64,000 nucleotides of DNA from Eublepharis macularius (taxonomy: Eukaryota > Chordata > Lepidosauria > Squamata > Eublepharidae), in assembly GCF_028583425.1 (NCBI RefSeq), contig NC_072801.1:58419766-58483765 (forward strand). The letters are read 5' to 3'. The position numbers were made by a program, and so were the translations under genes. Positions 39,388 to 51,030 of this stretch are shown here, piece by piece. A model generated the notes under the pieces. The model searched no databases. It saw only the letters and a program-made list of their open reading frames with translations, and was not told where the DNA came from. Each line of letters begins with the position of its first letter. Within the stretch, counting starts at the first letter, position 1.

Positions 39388-42300
39388 CTGGCTGCCATTC
39401 CCCTCCTCTTGTCCTTGCTGCAGTCTCTCCATTTCACTCTCAATGCTGTTAAAGGAAGCTGGAGGTTGGAAAGAAGAAGAGGAGGCTGAGTCCCCTCCGG
39501 GCCGTGATGCACTCCCAACCCTTAACAAGCACTGCAGGCACTCCCTCCTTCTTAAACCTTACCTTGCAAGAGTTCTTCCAGCCAGAAGTGGGGCAGGAAG
39601 GGGGAAAGAGAAGGCAGTTAGTCACGTGCATGGCAGTGGAAGGATATTTGACATGGCTAGGTTTTAGTCCAGTGGCACCTTGGAGACCAACAAGATTTTC
39701 AGGGTGTACGCTTTTGAGAGTCAGAGCTCCCTTCTTCAGAAGTGATTCTTGAAAGCTCACCCCCTGAAAATCATGTTGGTCTCTAAGGTGACACTAGACT
39801 CAAATCCTGCTGTTCTACTGCAGACCAACACAGCTACCCACCTAGAACTATTGCCATTGCTAGATTCCACTGCGGCATTAAACCTTGAGATTGCTGGATT
39901 TTTGAGTCCCAACACCTCCCGAGTCCAGGAATCCATTCCCATTCCTCTAGTTCAGTGATCCCAACCTTTTTTCCATGGAAGAACCCTTAAATTGATTTTT
40001 CAATCCCGAGGAACCCCTACCTACGAACACAAGCCAGAGAAAAATTGATGGAAGGGAGCACAATTCAGTTACGATTAAATTATTGTCATTTGTATTGTCA
40101 ATGCTCTGAAACAATACAAAATGAACACAGACAATGTACAACTGAATATAACCTTAATAACCATGATATTTTGAGAGATATTTGCAATTTTTCATGGTAT
40201 TTCAAAGAATTTATTCATTACACAATTTCTCGTAGAACCCCTGATAATTTCCTGTGGGTCCCTGGTTGGGAAAGACTGCTCTTAATGGACCCCCACCTCT
40301 GTAATCACTGCTGTCTCTGGACTTTTCTCCCTCCTACCTTTTTCTTCTCTCTCTTTCTCCAGCACCCCCTGCAGTTCCAACCGGGCTGCTATCTCTTGGT
40401 CTAGCTGCTCCCGCAGGGACATGATCTCTATCCGCAGACGCTCAGCCTGGTGCTCCGCAAACCGAAGCTGCGATTCAGCCTCCAGTCTTTGCTGGCTGAC
40501 CTGGCTCTGCAGGTCCTGGGGAAGAGAGGAGACAGCCCGTCTGTTACCTGAGAACTCTCAACCCTCCCACATTGATATCCTGCATCTCCATCACAATGCA
40601 AGGAAAAGACGGGTGCAACCTTACCTGGATGGGGTTGGGCGAGTGCCGGCTTTTGTCATCGGGCTCTCGGGAAGAGGCTGCACGCAACCCCTCATTTTCA
40701 GCATTGAGGCGTTGCACTTCATAGCTCAGACGCTTGTGGGATGCAGCGAGGTCAGCCTAGGAGGCAAGAACAGGGAGACGTATCAGAAGCCTCAGGAATA
40801 CAGAAGATTAAAGACAGGATCAGCTCAGCTTTCCCATGTTATTGAGAATGTCCAAAGAGCAGTCTCGGCAACTTTGACAAAGGAGGTTCACATATACCCT
40901 ATGCAATTAAAGTCCTTCAGGGTAAGATGTTATCCCAACTTATGTAAAGATAGGATTGGATGGCCCCAGGGTACCAATGTGTCCAGTTGTGTGGCATACC
41001 TTCCAGCTCGTGCAGTCTACAGGATGTGGATAGAATTCTTAGAAGTTTGAGCCTACCATGTCCATATATGACCTTTGGACTTTCTAGCTGCTTAAATCTG
41101 CTGGAGGGGGAGGGTGCTGGTAGACCAGTCTGGGAAAGAGGGCAATGGTGCATCACTCCTGCATTAAAGCTGTCAATGGTGCATCACTCCTAAAGAAACG
41201 TGGACCCAGGAGAGTTGAATAACTACCATTCTATCTCAAATCATCTTCTTGAACAAGGTGATTGAATGAGCGGTGCCTGGCAACTTCAGGCTTTTCTAAA
41301 TGAAGTAGATTGTTTGGATCCATCCCTATCTGGCTGTAGGCCAGCTTATGGGACTAAAATGGCTTTGGTCACCCTGGTGGATGACATGAGCTGGGAGATG
41401 GACTGGGGGACTGTGACCCTGTTAATTCTCCGGGACTTCTTGGTGGCTTTTGCTACCATCAATTGAAGTACCCTTGTGGACCTCCTTTCAGGACTGGTTC
41501 TGGTCCTACTCTGAAGGCAAGTTCCAGAGAGTGATGCTAGGAAACTGTAGCTCTGCACTTTGGCCTCTGGCCTACAGGTGCCTCAAGGTACCATCTTGTC
41601 CCCCATGGTTTTAAACATCTATATAAAGCTGTTGGGAGAGGAAATCTGGAGATCTGGGTAGAGTTACCACCAATATGCAATGAAATTCAGCTCTATCCCA
41701 CACTTTCAACAGATCCGAAGGAGGCTGTGGAAACTGAACAGGTGCCTGGAGGCAATTTTGGCACAGATGTAGGCTAACAAAACAGAAACTTAATCCCAAC
41801 AAAACAAAGTATTGGTGGGGGAAACATCTGACCTAGGAACTGGAGTATCGTCTTTCTGGATAGGGCTGCACTCATCCCAAAGGAGCAAGTTCGTAGTTTG
41901 GGAGGTGCTCCTGGACCTGGACCTGGGCCTCTTGTTGGATAAACAGGTGGCAGAGCTGGCCAGCGGTACCTTTCACTAGCTTTGGCTGGCGAGCCAGCTA
42001 CAGCCCTTCCTGAGGGGGACAGTGTGGAGATCTTGCCACTGTGGTGCATGCCCTAGTAACATCTAGATTAGATTACTGCAATGCACTCTACATGGGGCTG
42101 CCTTTGAAGACTATACAGAAGCTACAACTGGTAAATAATGCTGTGGCTAGGATATTAACTGGAATGAGTTGTAGGAACTGCATCATTCCAGTCTTCTTCC
42201 ATCTACACTCATTGGCTCACAACTGGATTCTGAGCCCCTCAAGGTACTGAAGCCCTATATGGTTTGGGCCCAGCACAGCTTAAGGATCACCTTGTCCCAT

Positions 42301-42903
42301 ATGAACTTACCCATTTACTCCGGTCATCTTGGTAGGCCCTGCTTCAAGTGCTCCTGCCATCTGAAGCTAGATGGCTGGCAACCCAAGAAAGGACTTTCTC
42401 AGTTGTGGTGCCAAAACTGCACAACTCCCTCCCCAGGGAGATTCATCTGTCTCCCTCTACAGTTGTCTTCTGCCAGCAGGGGAAGATTTTTTGTTCTGTT
42501 TAGCATAACCCCAATAACTGATTGGTCTCCATCCTGGTTGTTGGTGTTATGTCTATTTATAGGTTTTTTTACTTAACTATTGTCTGTGGATACCATGGAC
42601 TGCCAAAAAGACAAATAAATGGGTACTAGATCAAATCAAGCTGAATTTTCCTTAGAAGCTACAATGACAAAACTGAAGCTATCGTATTTTGGTCACAAAG
42701 ACAAGATTCTCTGGAAAAGTCAATAATGCTAGGAAAAGTAGAAGGCAGTAGGAAAAGAGGAAGACCTAAAACGTGATAGCTTGACTCAATAAAAGAAGCC
42801 ACATCCTCCAGTTTGTAGGATCTGAGCAAGTCTGTTCATGATAGGATGTTTTGGAGGTCTTTCATTCATAGGGTTGCCATAGGTTAGAGGCGCCTTGACG
42901 GCA

Positions 42904-42977
<74 letters not shown>

Positions 42978-45900
42978 CATATACTTCATTTTAAACATTT
43001 TTAATGTTTGATGTTCACTGCCTTAGGGACCCTATTCATGTGGAAAGGCAGCATAGAAATGTTTTCAAGAAATAAAGTCCCCTGTGGTCTAAAATTAAAC
43101 TTGACTGGCACTCTAACTTCAAAGACAGAGTTTTTCATCACAGAAATACTGCGGCAAGCATTCCTAAAGTCCCGCCTATCTTCCAGGGCTCTGAACCAGT
43201 CTTTCCTATTTAAGCTTATGGAAATCCAAGTGACTGCCAGCCAGTCAGAGCCCCTGGAACTCCGCTGGTTGGATGGAGGTAAGCCAGTCTCAGATTAAGA
43301 AGAGAGAAGAGATACTTTTACCTTCAGACCTGGAAACTGCATCCCTAGAGAACAACATCATCTTAGAAAAGATTTGTATTTTGGCTTTTAGTTAGGATTT
43401 GGAGTCAAGTTAGGGAAGGAAACTTGTTTTCAGTGAAGTAAACAAGCACCCTGTTAAGGGCCCATTAAATCTAACTTTCTGCATACAGGTTCTACAAGCA
43501 GGATCTCTGTGAGTTAAAGGAGTGGCCTGGAACCTGCGTAGTAAGCCTTTTCGCTGTGGTAAAAAGGTTACCGTTGAAACTTAAATGCTGAAGAACCATG
43601 TTGGGAGAAAAAGGAATCAAATCCCCCCTCAGTGATTGTGTTTGGTTGACTAAGGCACAGTTCAACATGATCTCGCAGTAGGGGGGAAATATAAACTCTA
43701 GGGAACACAGTTGAAAGCCAGTTGTAAACTCCATATTGATTATTCCAAACTAAACCTTAATCGTGTTAAATCTTATTTTCCACAAATAAATGTTTGTTGT
43801 TCAGTTCCATCTGCATTGCATCTTGTCTGTAATGTCAACATAGTTGTGTGAAAGAAGTTACACTTTCCTATCAAGTTCCATATTATTCTTCTGGGGTCAC
43901 AAATAAGAACCCTTTAGGGAAATGTAAAGCTTACATGCTACCAATAAAGTTTATGTCTCCCCTTTTTTACTGGTTGTGGGAGGCTGATGGGGGTTTTAAA
44001 CAAAAAGAGAATCCAGAGTGTGGGATTTGGACAGCTGTTAAGTCCATGAGGGCAGTTACCTCAGACATCTCACTTCTTTCTTCTTCTCTCCTATAAAAGT
44101 AGTGACAATGCAGCCATCACAGATGCCAGGTGACAGAAAGCCCCTCTGTGCCCACAGGCAATGGCTGCTCTCAATTTTGGCAGGAAATGTGTCATGTTAG
44201 CCTTCTTCTGCTTCTACAACGAGAAGCTAAATACTTCAGCCTGTACAGAGCTTCTCAAGGACCAGCGTCAATGTCACAAGGCCCATGAACAGGACTCTGG
44301 AGAGCGCTTCCCACTAGCAGTGGGCATCACGTTTAAAATCTTCTTGGTTTATGCATTTCCTGAAATGCACGTAAGAGCTCCATGCCAACATTCCTCACGA
44401 CTGGCAGTAGGGATGCTACATGCCCAGCCAATTATATGCAAGCCTGGGAATGCACTGTCAGCGAAGCAGAAATTCCCACACACCCCACTCTTCAACACAA
44501 AGCCAGCCATCACCAGTAATGGGAGGGGAGCAGCTGTGGCTCTGTGGAAAAGCATTTGCTTTGCACACAGAATGCTCCAGGTGGAATCCCCAGCATCTCT
44601 AGAACATACTAACTTTGACAGGACAAGGGTCTGACTCAGCAGAAGGCAGCTTCGTGTATTTTGCGTGCTGGCATGGAAAGCAGCATGCAGTGGGGCCAAT
44701 GCACAGGGTAAGAGGCTTTATACTCCAGCCAACACAGTATTTTGAGTGCAGCCACAGCCAGATGTTTTCCAGAATCTTCCACAGGAGGCTGGCAGAATGT
44801 CAGCCAACACTCACCCTCAGCCTTCCTAAACCACAGTCCTGCAGACCTCGACACATGCTGTTCCACCACTGGACCACCCTTTCCCAGGCTATCCCTCCTT
44901 CCGCAATGGCACACACACTCACCATCTGCTCCTGAGTCTGTCGCTGGCTCTTGCTGACCGAGCTTTGGAGGGCCCGGAGAAGCTCCTCAGAGTTTTGGAC
45001 CTGAGAAAAAAGAACCCGGACCTGCTCCAAGAGAAAATCAACAGGTCACGGAGGATGGAACTGACAGGATGCAGAGCAAGGGTAGGTTTCAGGCCCACCA
45101 GCGCACCACCAAGATGTACCTGCTTGCTGCAGTCCTCGCTGCTGCGCTTCAGAACCTCCTCCAGGCTGGCTTTTTCCTGAGATGCCTTCTCCACAGCCTC
45201 CCGTTGCTGCCGCACCTGGGGGAAGGGATCAGGGCCACAACATGGGTAAAAGAAGGCAGCTGGGGTCCTACGGTTCCTATTTCTCAGCTTCTTGGGAGGG
45301 AAAGTGGCTTAATAGCAAAGAATCTGCTTGGCATGCAGAAGGTCCCACTTTAGTCCCCAGCATCACCAGTTAAGAAAGGATCAAGCAATGTATAATGCAA
45401 AACACCTCTGCCTGAGACCCTGGACAGCAGTTGCCAGTCTGAGTAGACAGCACCGACCCTGATGGACCAAGGGTCTGATTCTGCATAAGGCAGCTTCATG
45501 TATTCTGCTTTGGGTCCCTTCCCCCCACACCAAGAAGTAAACGGGATCGCTCTAGGGGTCATGATTGTCCAAGTAGGATGACCCAGAGACTGCAGGCTGC
45601 AGCTTATCAAAGCTCATTGTCCGATGAATGTAAGGGATAGAAAGGTGCTGCATTTACAAGGGAAAGCAGAAGAGGCCCAGCATGTACCTTCTTAGAGTGA
45701 CAGGAGTACTTTGTGGCCTTGGCCCACTAAAAGTACTAGCCGAAGGGTAGCACCCTAAGAAGATTTACACCCCTCTAAATCCATTGAAATCAATGGGCTT
45801 AAAAGGGTATAACTCTGTTTAGGATGGCACCAGAGAGGTCCTTCTGGCCCAGGGTCTTGTTCACACATCAGCCATCCAGAGAGTCTGGGGAAGTCACCAA

Positions 45901-48628
45901 GCAGGCCAGGAATGCGGTAAGTTTCCTCTCCTGTCTCACTCCTACCTCCTCACTCCCCAGCAACTGATATTCAGTGGCATACAGCCTCTTTACCTGAAAG
46001 CAGCTAAACCCAGAGGCAGGATATCCCAGAGGAATCCTTGGTATACAGTCCGTCCTCAGGGAAATGCCCCTCCTATATAGCCAGACATCAGAAAGCATCT
46101 TCCCTCTCTGAAAGTTTCAAAAACTACTTTCCCACCACAGTCCCAAGCACGTTGACTTGAAAGTAAGCACCACTCATTTCTGTGGTACTGCAACCTTAAA
46201 CTTTACATCTCCATGTATTTATTATGTACGTAATCACTGGTGGTGGTGTGGCCTTTGAACTCCAGCTGATGGGAAGTTCCAACAAGCATCAATACTATAC
46301 TAGTTGCCTCCAAACTTGACTGTAATATCTAGAATACTCTGTTCCGTTCTGCCCTCATCCAGCAGAAGAGATCCTGGGGCTTTGCAGATACTTCTTTCCC
46401 CTTTTCTCTCACTAGCTCCCACCAAGACAGATCAAATCCAGCAGTCTGTTTCCGACCCCCTGGTTCAGCCAGACACCCCCAAGGGAAAAGCTGTAGCCTG
46501 ATGTTTGCTCCAATCCTCTGATATTTAGAGGCACGCCACCTCAAAGCATACATACAGCTTCCTAGTCTTCCACACCACTCATTCCACTCTTTTCCTGCAC
46601 ATACACACACCACGTTGTGAAGCTGCATCCATTCTGAGTCAGGCACCAGCTGGTACCCGGCTGGCGGTAGGTAGATTGTCTCCGGCACCAGGGTCCCACT
46701 AGAGGAGGCAATGGATACAGTCTCAGGGCTGGGGGAACGTCTGCGCCGGATTGGGGGCCCAGGGCTTGGTACCAGCAAGGAAGAAGAGGCGATGGAGACA
46801 CTGTCAAGGCCAGAGGCAAATTTCTCAGCCACTCCTCCTTCCCCCAGAGTAACATGGTCATCTCCTGGCCCGTCAGGGGGGACTGGGTCAGGGAGCAGGG
46901 ATTCAGATGAGCTGAAAATGCAGCCCTGAAGGCAAACAAGAAATGAATTAATAAGAGACTTTTACAGAATCAGAAAATCAAGATTACCAGCTGGTTGGGT
47001 TGGTGTTGCTGGAAGGAAAAACAGTAGCCCTGCCCTATAATTTCGGAGGGGGAGAGACAAAGAGAATTCACCAAAATACATGAAATTGGATAACTTCTAA
47101 TTAGCAATGCAAACCTGGTTTTCGCAAATGAGTCATCCAGTAGGATTTTACCAGTCCAGCAGCCGTCACATTCTGACACCAGTTAGTCAAGTTTGTGTCA
47201 TTTGCTAATTTGCATGCTGACCTTCTTTTGGCTTAGGAAAAAAACACTATGTCGTCCAGGAGCAAATGTGTCGCCCTAATTTTCCAATGTTGCTCACTGA
47301 AATATCTGTTTATTTGGGACTACCCATTCCCTGTGAGCACTTTCTGCAGACATCCCACCCTTCCAGTTGCATTCTTACCGCATCCAGGCTACTGTGGCCT
47401 TTTATACCCCTTTCCATTCCCTCCCTATCTCACCTGCTCACCCTGCAGCTCCTGAACCAGCCCCTCCGCCCGGGCCAGCTTCCCCTTCAGTTCGTCGATT
47501 TCCTGCTCCATTGGCAGCACAATGGCCCGGAGCCGCTCTGTGTCTTCCTGTGCCTGTGGGGGGGAGAGGAAGCGCACCAGTTAGAAGCCATCCTGGAACT
47601 CTCTGCCTCCCCAGCGGACCACAAAGAGACCCGGTTGCTCCTTGATCACCTTTTCCATCTGTTTCTCCAAGGAGTCCAATGGGTTGCTCCTTGGCAGGAG
47701 GCGACTCCATACATTCTCTCGGCTGTCACGCTCTAGGGCTGAGAGACGTGCCTCGTAACTAGAGATGGTGTCTATAGAAAGAGAACTCTTGTACTGGCAT
47801 GTACACAAAGCAAACTCAACTCTGAGGTCCTACTCCCCCTCCCCAAATTCACAGAGGGATCATTAGAGAGCCTGAATGGAGCCTGCATGTTCTGAGGCAG
47901 TGTACTTTTGAATGGCACGTGGCAGGAGGAGCAGCATCAGAGGGCGGCTTTGGCCAACATGCCCCTGCTTAAGCATCTTCCAGTCCACCATTTGGAGAAA
48001 CAGGTTGTTGGACTAGATGGCATTTTGCTTTGATCCAGTGTTCTTAGGCACAGCCCCTTTCCTTCTTCCTCTGCCTTGACACCTGGGAGGGTCTCACCTT
48101 TCAGAATAGTTTGCAGTGAAGCTACTTCTTCTTGGCAGTGGCGCCGAACAGCCTCCACGGCCTCATGTTTGGTGCTTTCGCTCACAGCAGCAACAGCCCG
48201 GACAGTTTCTACCTCTGCCAATGCAGCTGCCAACTGGATCTGCAGGTTGCGGATGGTCTCCTCGGGATCAGGGTCTCTAGGGAGATCTGGGCCAGGGGGA
48301 GCGCTCACCTCCTGCACCCTCTGAGGCTCTTGGAGTGGGGAGAGAAAATGAGGGGATTATAATGGGTCTGAATCCGAACCTAGGACCTCTAAGCCTGCCT
48401 CTAATCCTGCTCTACACCTTTTGACTTTTAACCCCAAAGTGATCCATCCTCAGCCTGAACTGGGACAAGCCCCTCTACCCCTATCCCTGACCTCTGATCT
48501 CCCCCACTGTTTGTGACGTCAAGCGCAGCACGGCTCCAAGGGGGCTCGAAGGGCGTGGCTTCCCGTCGTCCCGCCCACTCTCCCTGCCTTGATCGGGGAT
48601 GGAGGGGGGGCTGCCGCGTACCTTCCAT
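39388..48628 (-). CDS. RABEP2: Rab GTPase-binding effector protein 2 (rabaptin-5 beta), C-terminal exons not identified
   Basis: Coiled-coil effector of Rab5/Rab4 on endosomes. Exons in transcript order: 48628-48622, 48328-48098, 47771-47650, 47553-47434, 46925-46611, 45215-45120, 45021-44923, 40756-40625, 40515-40338 and 39458-39388. Phases agree and give 457 codons. The start is short (ATG GAA G, then [14 protein letters not shown]). Conserved segments are [65 protein letters not shown], the Ser-rich [20 protein letters not shown] with [53 protein letters not shown], and [20 protein letters not shown]. Human RABEP2 has about 570 residues, so about 100 C-terminal residues are unaccounted for. 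Intron 7 (44922-40757) is expanded by L2 and BovB DNA. Confidence 0.92.
39655..39845 (+). repeat. Interspersed repeat with GGTCTCTAAGGTG motif
   Basis: Two partial, tandemly placed pieces: GGTTTTAGTCCAGTGGCACC with GCTTTTGAGAGTCAGAGCTC, then CATGTTGGTCTCTAAGGTGA with CTGTTCTACTGCAGACCAAC and ACAGCTACCCA. The second resembles a 3' end shared by many reptile retroposons. Related pieces lie near 12.0, 12.7 and 63.6 kb. Confidence 0.5.
39953..40278. mobile_element. hAT-type MITE
   Basis: Ends are imperfect inverted repeats: CAGTGATCCCAACCTTTTT at the left, GGTTGGGAAAGACTG at the right. The body (GAACCCCT near both ends) resembles 'CAGTGGTCCCCAACC' hAT MITEs. Flanking 8-mers CTCTAGTT and CTCTTAAT are only partly alike, so an eroded 8-bp duplication is likely. 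It lies in RABEP2 intron 9. Confidence 0.6.
41195..42620 (+). mobile_element. L2-type LINE, 5'-truncated and broken
   Basis: Translated pieces match the reverse transcriptase and C-terminal part of L2: [32 protein letters not shown], then [16 protein letters not shown] (the RT motif) and [20 protein letters not shown] with [15 protein letters not shown] near the end. Frame changes and internal stops show it is inactive. It ends near GACAAATAAATGG at 42608-42620. Located in RABEP2 intron 7, antisense to the gene. Confidence 0.8.
42645..42903 (+). mobile_element. BovB (RTE) LINE 3' end
   Basis: Begins near AATTTTCCTTAGAAGC. Pieces decode to the end of the Bov[16 protein letters not shown], then DLSK, DRMFWRS-like and HRVA. 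It ends GCGCCTTGACGGCACA at about 42903, running directly into a dinucleotide array. Several stops and small gaps show decay. Confidence 0.75.
42906..42974 (+). repeat. (TC)n(CA)n compound microsatellite
   Basis: About 29 bp of TC followed by about 40 bp of CA, directly after the BovB 3' end; RTE elements commonly end in simple repeats. Confidence 0.95.
44535..44655 (+). repeat. tRNA-derived SINE, partial
   Basis: Contains GTGGCTCTGTGGAAAAGCAT, GCACACAGAATGCTCCAGG, a B-box-like GGTGGAATCCCCAGCATCTC and TCTGACTCAGCAGAAGGCAG, in the order of the family seen at 24245 and 45305, with internal loss. In RABEP2 intron 7. Confidence 0.6.
45305..45515 (+). repeat. tRNA-derived SINE
   Basis: Reads GTGGCTTAATAGCAAAGAAT (A-box, diverged), GCTTGGCATGCAGAAGGTCC, CCAGCATCACCAGTTAAG, CTCTGCCTGAGACCCTGGA, TGCCAGTCTGAGTAGACAGC, CCTGATGGACCAAGGGTCTG and ATAAGGCAGCTTCATGTATT. 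In RABEP2 intron 5. A short separate repeat (TCAATGGGCTTAAAAGG, AACTCTGTTTAGGATGGCAC) follows at 45775-45835. Confidence 0.75.
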
Positions 48629-49010
48629 ACTGCGGAGGCTTCTGCCGCTGCTGCCGCTCCGGAGGCCGAGCGGAGTCGGAATTGCCCGAGCGGAACCGGA
48701 AATAGCCGAGTAAACACGAGAAGAGTCGACAAGAAAAAAGAGCCCCGCTCGACCGGGCAGGGACGGAAATGTCCGAGCGGAAACGAAAAGAAGCGAATAA
48801 ACACGAGAAAGGTAGGCAAAGAAGAGTCCCGCTTTGTTGGGTATGGAGGGAAATGTCCGAGCGCAGACGAAAAGGCGGTTCCTCTCCACCGATTCGCTCT
48901 TTTCTGAGGGGGGCGGACCTCTCGGAATTTTCCGAACAGTTCCCAAGAGAGCCGAGGCGGAGCGGGACCTGAGTCGCTCGTAGAGGGCAGGGCGGGGCGC
49001 GGGGCGGGGA
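48629..49010 (-). promoter_or_regulatory. RABEP2: RABEP2 CpG-rich promoter with an 84-87 bp tandem repeat
   Basis: CpG-rich sequence upstream of the RABEP2 start codon. Inside it a degenerate tandem repeat starts at about 48677, 48764 and 48848, each with a GGAA(A)TG(T/C)CCGAGCG-like core followed by AACACGAGAA in the first two copies. The first copy also contains CCGGAAAT, an ETS-like core. A CRE-like TGACGTCA lies at about 48514-48521 in intron 1. Promoter role is inferred. Confidence 0.55.
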
Positions 49011-49544
49011 CTGAGGTGGTCTATGGAGACTCGCGCTCTGCCTATGCTCAGAGACCACATTTTTAAAATTATTTATTTATTATTGCTTAATTGAGGTGAC
49101 ATTGAGACACAATTTCCAGGGCTGAAAATCAGTGTTAGGGGGAATGTTGTCGGTCAGAACTGAACTCACTGTTATAACGTTGGAGAGGCAGCTGACAGCC
49201 TCCCATAATTCAATGGATGGAAGACCTTAACAACTTTATCTATATTTGAATGTATGGCATATAGATGACATATGTGGTTGGACTTATTTTTAGATATCTG
49301 GAAACTTTTTATGGGTGCTTATATGTAGATTACTCACTAGTGTTGACGTATACTTTCTATTATCTGTGAGGCTTATTTATTTTTTATTTTCAAATAAAAT
49401 TCATATTTTAATAAACTATGTATTCTTCCTATGTGTTTTATTGAAATATTTTTGATATTGACTGTACTGACTCATGCTTTGTAATCTGCCTTGAGTCTCA
49501 GTGAGAAAGGCAAATTATAAGTAACAAATAAATAAATAAAATAC

Positions 49545-49735
49545 CCCGGAATTACAACTGATCTCCAGGCCACAGTGATCAGTTCCCCTGGAGAAAATGG
49601 CTGCTTTGGAGGGGCAGGGGTAGACTCCATATGGCATTATACTCAGCTGAGGTCCCTCCCCATCCCAAATCCTGCCCTCTCCAGTCTCCGCTTCCCTAAA
49701 TCTCCAGGAATTTCCCAACCAGGAGCTGGCAAACC
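49545..49735 (+). repeat. Interspersed repeat, MITE-like (same family as 5345 and 58030)
   Basis: Contains GGAATTACAACTGATCTCCA, GATCAGTTCCCCTGGAGAAA, ATGGCTGCTTTGGAGG, TACTCAGCTGAGGTCC and AAATCTCCAGGAATTTCCCA, colinear with the other two copies. Confidence 0.65.
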
Positions 49736-50911
49736 ATGTTCCTTGATTTTTTAAAAAATAAATGTGAATGGCACACACTTAACCCTTTAGGATCCCTCAA
49801 AATATTGGTGGTCTTATACAGTAGGGCCAGCTCTGCCCCAAAGAGCCCTTCTGATGTTTTCTTGTTTCCACCCTCGTTGATCAAACAGTGCAAATTTATG
49901 ACCAGCTGTTCCACATGGCTTTCAGTGGGTTGGATCCAAAGGCTGCGCCGGGCTGCACTAAGAGGGAGAGGAGGCAGAGTGGGTGAGACTGAGCCGTTGA
50001 AAAAGTTGGTGGTATCCAGCTCAATGCCAGCTCTACATCTCAGTTAATTTAGAAAGCTCTTTCACCTCCTTTCCAGCGCAGTCTGAAACTGAAAGTCTAT
50101 GGCTTTGGAAGGGTGTAACTCTGTTTAAGATTGTATTGTCTGTCATTTAATGCCTTGCTAAGTGCCAGGGAAGGGAGGGTTGAATACAAGAATGGAAAGC
50201 AGGAAAAGGGAAGGGAAGTCAAGAGCGTTAGAAACGATCATGACGATCTAGGTTTCAAAAGCAGTACCTGTTTTTCTGGCTGCTCCAACACTAATAAGTT
50301 ATAAAAGTATTCTGTTACATTTGCTGGGGTGTTGCATTTTGTATTGTTTTTGAAATGCTGGAAGAGAATACTTACCAATGGAGAATTACACACAACCTTA
50401 ACACCAAACACAGGGCCAACCTGACACCCCTCCCAAACAGTTCTAGTGGAGAAAAGAAACTAGTTCTTACAGGGTCAGTTAAAGCTACACACAGCTGCAT
50501 ACATTACTGAGAGTGTTTGCAGCCCCCATCAAATCTAATTAGAAAGACTCTTTTAAAAGGGCATTTCAACCCCCCTTCTAAAGTAGTATTCAACACAGCT
50601 TATAATTTTAAAACATACAATTATATTCATACAGAGGTGTAAGAATAATCCTCAGGCAAATAAAACGAAGTACCAGCAATTCAACAGCAATAAATAGCCG
50701 TACAGCATTAGCGATAAAAAACAGAAATTTAAAAAGTACTGAGTCAATAAAAGACCAGTAAGAGAAAAATAATTTTCTCAAGAGATCAGAATGGTTTTAA
50801 CATCTCCAGGAGGCCAAGAACAAAGGAGCAAGATGGTTTAAGTATGGGGGCCCATAACCAAAAATGTTCAGAGCCCCAGTAGAATAGGAGGAGGCTGGGG
50901 GAGGGGTGTGT

Positions 50912-51030
50912 GGCTAACGGTAGAGCCTCTGCTTGGTTTTCAGGAAGTGTCAGGTTCAATTCCTGGCATCTCCAGTTAAAGATTTGAGTGATGGGTAGTT
51001 TGAAAGAGCTCTGCCTGAGACCATTTGTAG
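50912..51030 (+). repeat. tRNA-derived SINE, partial
   Basis: TAGAGCCTCTGCTTGGTTTT, GGTTCAATTCCTGGCATCTC and CAGTTAAAGATTTGAGTG match the head of the SINE family at 24245. The tail is replaced by unrelated AT-rich sequence. Confidence 0.6.
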
